Positions 52,232 to 59,375 of a stretch of DNA of 64,000 nt are shown here, piece by piece. Under the pieces are notes generated by a model. The model had not been told where the DNA came from and searched no databases. It worked only from the letters and a program-made list of their open reading frames with translations. How positions within the stretch are numbered: the stretch's first letter is position 1; every line of letters begins with the position of its first letter. Source of the DNA: Burkholderia vietnamiensis LMG 10929 (lineage in GTDB: Bacteria; Pseudomonadota; Gammaproteobacteria; Burkholderiales; Burkholderiaceae); the NCBI RefSeq assembly GCF_000959445.1, contig NZ_CP009630.1, positions 434,001 to 498,000 of the forward strand, written 5' to 3'. A program made the position numbers and the translations under genes.

Positions 52232-53188
52232 GTGCTTAACAGTAACGTATTGCGCCAACTCGATCTTCAGGACGTGATGGTATTTCTGTGTCTGTACGAA
52301 CATAAAAGCGCGCGCCGCACTGCCGAGGTTCTGAGCATCAGCCAGCCGACGGTCAGCTATTGCCTGAAACGCTTGCGCAATTGCTTTCACGACGTACTGT
52401 TCGACGTCGATCGCGGCAGCCTCGTCGCGACGGCCAAGGCCGAGGCGATCGAGCCGTATCTGCGAAACGTGATCGACGCGGTGAACCACTGCGCCGACAT
52501 GGACGACGATCAGGTGACCGCCACGTCACGCCGCGTGATGCGCGTATGCGCGCCGGAGTACTTCGAGCTGCTGCTGTTGCCGGGAGTGCTCGAGTCGTTC
52601 ATGAAGCGCGGCCGCGAAACCTCGCTGATCGTCGATCGCCTCGGCCGCGAGCTGCCGGTAGAACGGCTGCTGGCCGGCGAACTCGATTTCGCGATCGGCT
52701 TCGGCCCCGGCTATCATCGGCTGCATCCCGACCTGCAATGGGAGTCGGTGCTCTCCGACACCTTCGTGTGTCTGACCGCTTCGCGCAAGCTCGCACCGTC
52801 GACGCGCGTCTCGCTCGACGAATTCTGCGACATGGAGCACGTGTTCCCCACGCCGTGGGTATCCGAGCGCAACATGATCGACGGCTGGCTCGAAAAGCTC
52901 GGCCGCTCGCGCAGTATCGTCGCGCGCGCCAACACGTATCAGGCCTGCCTGAACATCGTCGCGCGGCTGCCGGTCGCGCTGACGCTGCCGCGGCGCCTGA
53001 TCCAGCACCTGTCGATTCCGGCGAACGTACAGATCTGCGAAGTGCCGCTCGGCTTCCCGACCTTCACGCTGGACGTGATCTGGTCGACGCCGATGGAGAA
53101 GAACCCCGACATCCGCACCATGCGCAGCCTCTTCAAGGATCTCGCGAGCGCCAACGCGTTCGAGCCGGGGGAATTGCCTCGCGCCTAG
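52232..53188 (+). CDS. LysR-type regulator of the adjacent biosynthetic cluster
   Basis: Regulator of 318 residues starting at GTG with AAGGA eight bases upstream. Helix-turn-helix: EHKSARRTAEVLSISQPTVSYCLKRLRNCFHDVLF; then a PBP-type effector domain containing GELDFAIGFGPGYHRLHPDLQ. It lies upstream of and in the same direction as the TauD-like gene, with 203 bases between; two perfect dyads there are candidate binding sites. It is therefore the likely regulator of 53392-58113. The effector is unknown. Confidence 0.87.
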   Translation: MLNSNVLRQLDLQDVMVFLCLYEHKSARRTAEVLSISQPTVSYCLKRLRNCFHDVLFDVDRGSLVATAKAEAIEPYLRNVIDAVNHCADMDDDQVTATSRRVMRVCAPEYFELLLLPGVLESFMKRGRETSLIVDRLGRELPVERLLAGELDFAIGFGPGYHRLHPDLQWESVLSDTFVCLTASRKLAPSTRVSLDEFCDMEHVFPTPWVSERNMIDGWLEKLGRSRSIVARANTYQACLNIVARLPVALTLPRRLIQHLSIPANVQICEVPLGFPTFTLDVIWSTPMEKNPDIRTMRSLFKDLASANAFEPGELPRA

Positions 53189-53254
53189 CCGCAATCGGTT
53201 CGCGCCGGCCGGCGAGCGGCGCGGTTTATTGCCGGTGGTGAAGCAAAGCCGGGC

Positions 53255-53304
53255 TTCCTTTCAGGAACCTGAACAAAATTCACATCCACCATTTAATTTT
53301 TAAA
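53255..53304 (+). promoter_or_regulatory. Two perfect dyads before the oxygenase gene
   Basis: TTCCT-TTC-AGGAA (53255-53267) and TTTAA-TTT-TTAAA (53292-53304), centre-to-centre 37 bases apart. The arrangement suits a LysR recognition site and an activation site. The surrounding DNA is AT-rich, as expected of a promoter. Confidence 0.45.
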
Positions 53305-53391
53305 ACGGTGCGCCCCGCCGTGTCGGTAGATTAGTCAGTGTTCGACGAGGCCGTGCTTCGAACACAAAACTAACCACACTGAGAGGCAACC

Positions 53392-54321
53392 ATGATGGAT
53401 GTTGTTGATGTAGTCGCTGCGAGGGTTCAGCACAAACCGTTACCGCGTTTCGGCTTCGAGTTGATCGAAAGCCTCGAGGCCGGTCAGAAGGCGATCGACC
53501 TGGTCGATACCGATCAGTTGTACGAGCAACTCGCCCATTCGGGTGTCGTGATCTTTCGCAATTTCGCCGATACGCTCGACGATTTCAACCGCTTCGTCAG
53601 CCTGCATTCGGCGCGCGTCACGTTCGATCCAGCGCGCAAGACCTCGACGGAGAACACCGCCGAAATCGATGCCGGCGAGCTGGAAATGGGCCTGCACCGT
53701 GAGAACGGCAACCTGCCGTTCACGCCCGACCTGCAATGGTTCTACTGCCTCGAGCCGGCTCGCGTCGGCTCCGAAACGACGATCTGCGACGGGCAGCGCG
53801 TGCTGCAGGAACTGACGCCGGCCGTGCGTCGTCTGTTCGAGCAACGCCAGATCAAGTATTCGCGCCGCATTCCCTGGCCGAACGTGCAGCGCTTCCTGAG
53901 CGTCGAACTCCAGCTGCCGGCGCACGAGGTGAACGACTCGCACCTCGAGGTCGTCAACCAGCGCGTTCGCGGCCAGCACTATCGCCGTCTCGACCAGTTT
54001 CTCGTGTCGTCCGAGCGTGTGACCGATGCGATCACCGTCAGCTGCTTCTCCGGCCGTCGCGCGTTCTGCAACTCGCTGCTCGGGCCGAGCGTGAACTACG
54101 AGCCGCCGCTGATCACGTGGGCCGACGGTACCGACATCGATTTCGAGGTGTGGGACGAAATCAAGGACGTGACCGCCCGCTATACGTACGACCTGTTCTG
54201 GAACAAGGGCGACGTCGTCGTGATCGACAACAGCCGCGTGATGCACGGCCGCCGCCGTCTCGCGGACACGGGCCGCCGCATCTTCGGTGCGCAAAGCTAT
54301 CGCAAGGGAGCCATCGCATGA
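53392..54321 (+). CDS. TauD/clavaminate-synthase-like Fe(II)/2-oxoglutarate oxygenase
   Basis: Non-haem oxygenase of 309 residues. The iron ligands read as His102 and Glu104 (LHRENGN) and His285 (DNSRVMHGRRRL); Arg295 or 296 (TGRRIFGAQSY) would bind 2-oxoglutarate. The HxE form instead of HxD occurs in part of this superfamily. GAGAGG precedes the ATG at 53392, with an alternative ATG at 53395. The stop overlaps the next start (ATGA), so it is coupled to the ligase. It probably hydroxylates, desaturates or otherwise oxidises the acyl or amino precursor of a small molecule; the exact chemistry is unknown. Confidence 0.88.
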   Translation: MMDVVDVVAARVQHKPLPRFGFELIESLEAGQKAIDLVDTDQLYEQLAHSGVVIFRNFADTLDDFNRFVSLHSARVTFDPARKTSTENTAEIDAGELEMGLHRENGNLPFTPDLQWFYCLEPARVGSETTICDGQRVLQELTPAVRRLFEQRQIKYSRRIPWPNVQRFLSVELQLPAHEVNDSHLEVVNQRVRGQHYRRLDQFLVSSERVTDAITVSCFSGRRAFCNSLLGPSVNYEPPLITWADGTDIDFEVWDEIKDVTARYTYDLFWNKGDVVVIDNSRVMHGRRRLADTGRRIFGAQSYRKGAIA

Positions 54322-55793
54322 TCAGCGCACTCATCGAACGTCATTTCGCCGAAGCGCCGAACCGCATCGTCGTGCGGGAGATGGACGGCCGCGAATACTC
54401 GCTCGATCAACTGCGCGCCGACGTCGCGCGGATCGGCGGCAAGCTGGAGGAGGTGTACGGCGATTGCAGCGGTCTCGTGTTCGGTATTGCCGCGCGCTCG
54501 AGCTACACGTGGGTGGCGACGATGCTCGCGATCCTGCGCGTGAAGGCGGTGCTTCTGCCGGTGCCGATCGAGTTTTCCGACGAGCAGATCGGCAGCCTGT
54601 TGCACAAGGCCACCGCGATCTTCGCGCAGGATGCGCAAACGGCCGCGCGCATCGGTTCGATCCTGCCCGGCATCTCGTGCATTGACGCCGCGAGCGAGCG
54701 CGACGAATGGCCCGCAGCGGGCGCACCCACCGGGGAGCGGATCGAGCCGGGCATCTGCGGGATCATCCATACGTCCGGCACGACGTCGAAGCCGAAGGGC
54801 GTGAAGATCCGCGACGAGGCGGTCGGCCTGCTGGTGACGAACGTGCTGAAGCGCGTGCCGGCCGGCCCGCTCGATTACCTGTCGATCGTGCCGATGAGCC
54901 TGCTGATCGAACAGGTGCTCGGCGTGTTCCTGCCGGTGCTGTCCGGCGGCTCGCTGACGCTGATGCCCGCGCACTACGCGGAGTATGGCGCACGCAGCGG
55001 CAATGCGCGCGAATACCTGGACCTGATCGCCCGCGTCGATCCGAACTTCCTGTACCTGCCGCCGAAGCTGCTCGAGGAGGCCGATGCCTTGCTGGAGTCG
55101 ACCGGTACGACGCAACTGTTCGGCCGCCGCAATCCGCACATCATCACGGGCGGCGCGAAGATTCCGGCCACCGTGCTCGAATCGTTGGACAAGCGCGGCG
55201 TGCAGGTATACGAAGCGTACGGTCTCAGCGAGAACAGCTCGATCATCTCGCTGAACTATCCGGGGCAGCGCCGCATCGGTTCCGCCGGGACGTTCCTCGA
55301 CGGCATCGAGCCGGTGATCGTCGACGGCGAGCTGCGCGTGCGCACACCGACGCTCTGCGCGGGCTACTACAACTCGGACGATACGTCGTGCGAGCTGACC
55401 GACGGCTACCTGCATACCGGCGACCTCGCCGAGATCGTCGATGGCTTCCTGTACATCACCGGCCGCAAGAAGCACGTGATCATCCTGTCGACGGCGCGCA
55501 ACATCTCGCCGGAGTGGGTCGAGACGGTCTACAAGGAAAGCGCGCTGATCGACGACATCGTGGTGTTCGGCGAAGGGCGCGAAGAGCCGGCGGCGATCGT
55601 GCTGTCCACGCACGACGAAGCGGCGGTGCGCGACGAGATGGCGCGGCTCGAACCGCGGCTCGCGGATTTCGCGCGGGTGCGGCGCGTGCGGGTCGTGACA
55701 GACATCGAGCGCTTCCGCACGGATTACTACACGGTCACCGGGCGGCCGCGCCGTCAGCTGATCGAGCGTGACCATGCGGCGTCGCTTTACTGA
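54318..55793 (+). CDS. AMP-dependent synthetase/ligase with Arg at the A10 lysine
   Basis: ANL-superfamily enzyme of 491 residues that should activate a carboxylate as acyl-adenylate. Motifs: A3 HTSGTTSKPKGV (151-162), A5 YGLSE (301-305), A7 HTGDL (366-370), A8 GRKKHVIILSTARNISPEWVE (382-402). The C-terminal A10 motif, normally T-G-K, is TVTGRPRR with Arg476 at the position of the catalytic lysine. The N-terminal part is shorter than in long-chain acyl-CoA ligases. It is coupled to the oxygenase, and the T_hemolysin-family gene follows by 14 bases. Activity may be altered or only half-reactive; this needs testing. No carrier protein gene is near. Confidence 0.88.
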   Translation: MISALIERHFAEAPNRIVVREMDGREYSLDQLRADVARIGGKLEEVYGDCSGLVFGIAARSSYTWVATMLAILRVKAVLLPVPIEFSDEQIGSLLHKATAIFAQDAQTAARIGSILPGISCIDAASERDEWPAAGAPTGERIEPGICGIIHTSGTTSKPKGVKIRDEAVGLLVTNVLKRVPAGPLDYLSIVPMSLLIEQVLGVFLPVLSGGSLTLMPAHYAEYGARSGNAREYLDLIARVDPNFLYLPPKLLEEADALLESTGTTQLFGRRNPHIITGGAKIPATVLESLDKRGVQVYEAYGLSENSSIISLNYPGQRRIGSAGTFLDGIEPVIVDGELRVRTPTLCAGYYNSDDTSCELTDGYLHTGDLAEIVDGFLYITGRKKHVIILSTARNISPEWVETVYKESALIDDIVVFGEGREEPAAIVLSTHDEAAVRDEMARLEPRLADFARVRRVRVVTDIERFRTDYYTVTGRPRRQLIERDHAASLY

Positions 55794-55807
55794 CCGGGGA
55801 GCCGAAC

Positions 55808-56434
55808 GTGCAGATCGTACGGACCTTTCACCCGGGCCAGGACGCCTATCGCGAGATTCAGCTCGCGGTCTCGCAGCACTACTATCAGGCGCACGGCGCG
55901 CGTCCTGAGCCTCGCCCGGACCAGTTCTGGTGTCTGACCGACCGCGAGAGAACCTTGCCCGGATACGCATGCCTGGGGCTCAGCTGGGGCGATAGCGCGC
56001 GGCTGTTCTCGGAGCACTACCTCGACGAATCGCTGACGAGCCTGTATGGGCTGTCGCGTGCGGAGCTGATCGAGCTCGGGCAGTTCTCGTCGTTCGGCCC
56101 GAAAGGCGCCGGGCGCTACCTGATGGCGAGCGTGTTCCGCACCCTGGCCCAGCACCACTACCGGTACGTGCTGATGACGGCGACGGAGCGCGTGCGTTAC
56201 ATCGTGCAGTCGTTGCAGATCGCCTACGACGATCTCGGCCGCGCGTGCGTGAGCCGGGTGCGTGACCGGCATGTCGACTGGGGCACGTACTACGACAACG
56301 CGCCGCGCGTCATCATGGTGAGGATCGACGACATGGCCCGACGCAACGATTTGCCGATGTGGAGCCCGCTCGGCGATCCGCCCTCGGCCCGAATGCCGCC
56401 GAGGCAGGTCGAATGCACCGCCAACGGTCACTGA
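55808..56434 (+). CDS. T_hemolysin-family (GNAT-like) protein
   Basis: A 208-residue protein starting at GTG, with GGGAG seven or eight bases upstream. The pattern LAVSQHYYQAHGARPE, YACLGLSWGDSARLFSEHYLDESL, ELGQFSSFGPKGAGRYLMASV, YVLMTATERVRYIVQSL and WGTYYDNAPRVIM is that of the thermostable-hemolysin family (Pfam T_hemolysin). The fold looks related to acyltransferases of the GNAT/LuxI kind. The name comes from a Vibrio protein; haemolysis by this one is not implied. With an acyl-activating ligase next to it, an acyl-transfer role is the most economical reading. No signal peptide. Confidence 0.8.
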   Translation: MQIVRTFHPGQDAYREIQLAVSQHYYQAHGARPEPRPDQFWCLTDRERTLPGYACLGLSWGDSARLFSEHYLDESLTSLYGLSRAELIELGQFSSFGPKGAGRYLMASVFRTLAQHHYRYVLMTATERVRYIVQSLQIAYDDLGRACVSRVRDRHVDWGTYYDNAPRVIMVRIDDMARRNDLPMWSPLGDPPSARMPPRQVECTANGH

Positions 56435-56491
56435 TCCCGACAGGCCGCACGCACTCGCGTCGGCCTGTCCCGTCATTTCTGGAACGTCCCC

Positions 56492-57682
56492 ATGTCCAAC
56501 TCAAACAGATATGAAAACTTCCTCGTGTTCCTGGCGCCGCTGATCAATAGCGTCGGCGGGATCGCGATCGACCTCTATGCGCCCAGCATCCCGGCCATCG
56601 GTCGAGAACTCGACGTCATGCCGAGCATGATGCAGAACACGATCACGATCACGCTCGTGTTCTATGCGATCGGCCAGCTCGGGTTCGGCATCCTGGCCGA
56701 CTGGTGGGGCAGACGCCCGTCGATACTGTTCGGCCTCGTGCTGTTCATCGCCGGCAGCGCGCTGGCGGTCGTCGCGCCTTCGTTCGAGGTGCTGATGGCG
56801 GGACGCGCGATTCAGGGCTTCGCGATCGGCTCGTGCCAGGTCGTCGCGCGCGCCGTGCTGGTCGACCGGCTGAAGGGCGACCGCTTCCGCGTCGCGATCG
56901 TCTACCTCAGCCTGGCGTTCGGGCTGGGCCCCGTGATCGCGCCGTACGTGGGCGGACACGTGCAGGAGTGGGCCGGCTGGCGCTGGAACTTCGTCGTGTA
57001 CTGCGGCTACGGGCTCGTCGTGCTGTCGTTCGCGTTCGCGGGCCTGCGCGAGACGCTGCGGCCGGAGTTGCGGCGCACGCCGCGGCAAACCATTGCGGGC
57101 TATCGCGAGATCCTGTCTGATCCGCACTTCCAGTCGGCTGTCGCGATGCTCGGGATGAGCTTCTCGGCGTTCCTGATGTGGAACGTGATCGGCCCGTACA
57201 TCGTGCAAATCCGCCTCGGGCATTCCGCGGCTTATTTCGGTTCGACTGCGCTCGGCGTCGGCCTGTGCTACCTCGGCGGCACGACGCTGAACCGGAGCCT
57301 GATCCGGCGCTACAGCGGCGAGCAGCTGATGCGCGTCGGCATCGCGACCTTTGCGCTCGGGGTGGCCTGCGTGGCGTCGAGCGGCGTCGAGCTGAGCCTC
57401 GTGACCGCCCTCGGCGGGATCATGCTGATCGCGTTTGCACAGGGCTTCATCTTCTCCAACGCGATGGCGCGCTCGATGGCCCTGTTTCCGGGCCGCGCGG
57501 GCGCGGCAGCGAGTCTGCAAGGGTGCCTGATGCTGGCGCTCGGTTCGATCGTGTCGGGGGTCGTCAGCGCATTGCCCATGGAGACGAACGCGACGATTGC
57601 CATCATGTTCGCGTGTCTGCTCGGCGTGACCATGATCGGCTTCCGGCAGCTGCATCGCCGCCATCCGCAGGTGGCGCGATGA
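56492..57682 (+). CDS. MFS efflux transporter, Bcr/CflA type
   Basis: Inner-membrane transporter of 396 residues with twelve predicted helices. DLYAPSIPAIGREL (27-40) is the Bcr/CflA signature, ADWWGRRPSILFG the loop 2-3 motif and GFAIGSCQVVARAVLVDRL helix 4. Family members export drugs and metabolites (bicyclomycin, chloramphenicol, cysteine). Within this operon it probably exports the product. The stop overlaps the DoxX gene start (ATGA). The ATG at 56492 has GGAACG upstream, a modest ribosome-binding site. Confidence 0.9.
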   Translation: MSNSNRYENFLVFLAPLINSVGGIAIDLYAPSIPAIGRELDVMPSMMQNTITITLVFYAIGQLGFGILADWWGRRPSILFGLVLFIAGSALAVVAPSFEVLMAGRAIQGFAIGSCQVVARAVLVDRLKGDRFRVAIVYLSLAFGLGPVIAPYVGGHVQEWAGWRWNFVVYCGYGLVVLSFAFAGLRETLRPELRRTPRQTIAGYREILSDPHFQSAVAMLGMSFSAFLMWNVIGPYIVQIRLGHSAAYFGSTALGVGLCYLGGTTLNRSLIRRYSGEQLMRVGIATFALGVACVASSGVELSLVTALGGIMLIAFAQGFIFSNAMARSMALFPGRAGAAASLQGCLMLALGSIVSGVVSALPMETNATIAIMFACLLGVTMIGFRQLHRRHPQVAR

Positions 57683-58113
57683 AGGCCGCCGTCGCGCTCG
57701 TGCTGCGGCTCGTACTTGGCGCGTTCTGGATCTGGGCGGGCTTGACGAAGATCGTCGGGCACTTCGATGCAGGCCCCTTTCTGACGGCAGCCGTCTCGCG
57801 ATCCGCGGTGGCGCCCGAAGCCGTGCGGCTCGCGCTGACCGGCGCGATCGTGCACGTCGCGCTTCCGCACGTCGTCGCGGTGAACCTGATCGTGCCCTGG
57901 CTGGAACTGGCGGCAGGATTATCGATCCTGCTCGGCATCGCGATCGCGTGGGGTGTCGCCGGCGCGGCGGCGATGTCGGTGCTGTTCCTGATGTGCGGGG
58001 CGGTCGGCACCAATCCATTGCTGCTGTTCGGCGCCGTCCTGTTGGCGATGTCACACCCGTATGCGCGCGCATGGACCCTTCATGCGCCGCGAGCGCCTGC
58101 CACGACCATCTGA
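57679..58113 (+). CDS. DoxX-like small membrane protein
   Basis: Integral membrane protein of 144 residues with four hydrophobic helices. LRLVLGAFWIWAGLTKIVGHFDAGPF at the start and LIVPWLELAAGLSILLGIAI in the middle match the DoxX/methylamine-utilisation MauE-like fold. Such proteins take part in electron or thiol transfer in membranes; the role here is unknown, perhaps supplying reductant. It is the last gene of the operon; a strong terminator starts 22 bases after the stop. Confidence 0.8.
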   Translation: MKAAVALVLRLVLGAFWIWAGLTKIVGHFDAGPFLTAAVSRSAVAPEAVRLALTGAIVHVALPHVVAVNLIVPWLELAAGLSILLGIAIAWGVAGAAAMSVLFLMCGAVGTNPLLLFGAVLLAMSHPYARAWTLHAPRAPATTI

Positions 58114-58134
58114 GCTCGTAGCGGGCGTTGCTTC

Positions 58135-58171
58135 GCCGCTTGCCGCGTTCGTCGCGGCAAGCGGCTTTTTT
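58135..58171 (+). terminator. Strong rho-independent terminator
   Basis: A perfect 13-pair stem (GCCGCTTGCCGCG with CGCGGCAAGCGGC), a five-base loop TTCGT and six T. It separates the oxygenase-ligase operon from the RND operon. Confidence 0.92.
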
Positions 58172-58212
58172 CGTGTCGGGCATGCGAAAAATTTAAACAG
58201 GGATTCGAAAAG

Positions 58213-58252
58213 TTGACGTCCGGGCGCGGCGGCTCCACCCAAACTGACGTCA
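58213..58252 (+). promoter_or_regulatory. TGACGTC direct repeats before the RND operon
   Basis: TGACGTC occurs at 58214 and again at 58245, the second as the palindrome TGACGTCA; spacing of 31 bases is about three helical turns. It lies 25-65 bases before the adaptor start and could bind a regulator. Unverified. Confidence 0.4.
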
Positions 58253-58277
58253 TGACTGATTCATTGGGGAGATATCG

Positions 58278-59375
58278 GTGAGACGCTCTGTGTTCCTTGC
58301 CGCAGGCGCGTTGGTCGTCCTGTCCGGCGCATTGTTCCTTTGGCGCACGGAACGTGTATCGGCGGCCGATCGGCCTGCGTCGCCACCGGCGCCGTTGCCG
58401 GTCGAAACCATCGTCGTGAAGCCGCAGGCCGATGCGCCGACGCTCGAGGCGGTCGGCTCGCTCGAAGCGGTGCGGCAGGTGACCATCGCGCCGGAAGTCG
58501 CCGGCCGCGTCGTCGACATCCGGTTCGTCGCGGGCTCGCGCGTGAGCGCCGGGCAAACGCTCGTGCAACTGTACGACGCACCCGAGCAGGCGAAGCTCGC
58601 CGGCTTGCAGGCGAAGGCCGACTACACGCGCCGGCAGTTCGACCGCGCCGTGCAACTCGTGCCGAACGGCGCCGAGCCGAAGGCGACATTCGACGCACGC
58701 CGCTACGAGCTCGACGCCGCGCGCGCCGATATCCGCGAGACTCGAGCGGTCATCACGCAAAAGCTGATTCGCGCGCCGTTTTCCGGCGTGATCGGCTTGC
58801 GCCGCGTGAACCTCGGGCAGTACCTGAACCCGGGCGACCCGATCGCGACGCTGACCGATCTCGGCGTGTTGTACGCGAACTTCACGGTGCCGCAGAAGGA
58901 GTTGAGCCGCGTGTCGCTCGGCCAGACGGTGCGCGTGACGACGGATGCGTATCCGGGGCGGACCTTCGAAGGCCACGTGACGGCGATCGAGCCGCAGGTC
59001 GGCGACGAGACCCGCAACATCACCGTGCAGGCCACGGTGACCAATACCGGCCAGTTGCTGCGCCCCGGCATGTATATCGACGCGCATCTGGCGCTGCCGG
59101 GCCGCGACGCGGTGATCAGCGTGCCGGATACCGCCGTGCAGACCTCCCAGGCGGGCGACACCGTGGTGGTGGTCGAGCAGCGCGACGGGCGCGGCGTCGG
59201 CGTTGCGCGCGTGCGCCAGGTGCGTGCCGGCGCGCGCGAGCGTGGCCGCATCGTCATCGAGGACGGGCTGCGCGCCGGCGACGTGGTCGTGACGACCGGG
59301 CAGTTGCGCGTCGCACCGGGCGCGAAGGTGCAGGCGCTCGCCGATGCGGGCACACAACCGGAGACGGTGCGATGA
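58278..59375 (+). CDS. RND efflux periplasmic adaptor (membrane fusion protein)
   Basis: HlyD/MexA-type adaptor of 365 residues starting at GTG with GGGGAGA upstream. An N-terminal signal anchor (VFLAAGALVVLSGALFLW) without lipobox cysteine is followed by the lipoyl halves (VTIAPEVAGRVVDIRFVAGSRVSAGQTLVQLYD and IRAPFSGVIGLRRVNLGQYLNPGDPI), a helical hairpin between them, and beta-barrel and membrane-proximal domains. First gene of the RND operon; its stop overlaps the pump gene (ATGA). It links the inner-membrane pump to the outer-membrane channel. Confidence 0.93.
   Translation: MRRSVFLAAGALVVLSGALFLWRTERVSAADRPASPPAPLPVETIVVKPQADAPTLEAVGSLEAVRQVTIAPEVAGRVVDIRFVAGSRVSAGQTLVQLYDAPEQAKLAGLQAKADYTRRQFDRAVQLVPNGAEPKATFDARRYELDAARADIRETRAVITQKLIRAPFSGVIGLRRVNLGQYLNPGDPIATLTDLGVLYANFTVPQKELSRVSLGQTVRVTTDAYPGRTFEGHVTAIEPQVGDETRNITVQATVTNTGQLLRPGMYIDAHLALPGRDAVISVPDTAVQTSQAGDTVVVVEQRDGRGVGVARVRQVRAGARERGRIVIEDGLRAGDVVVTTGQLRVAPGAKVQALADAGTQPETVR

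Noticed and set aside
55808..56434. Calling this gene a haemolysin toxin
   Set aside because: Only the family name suggests it; no signal peptide or pore-forming feature and the context is biosynthetic.
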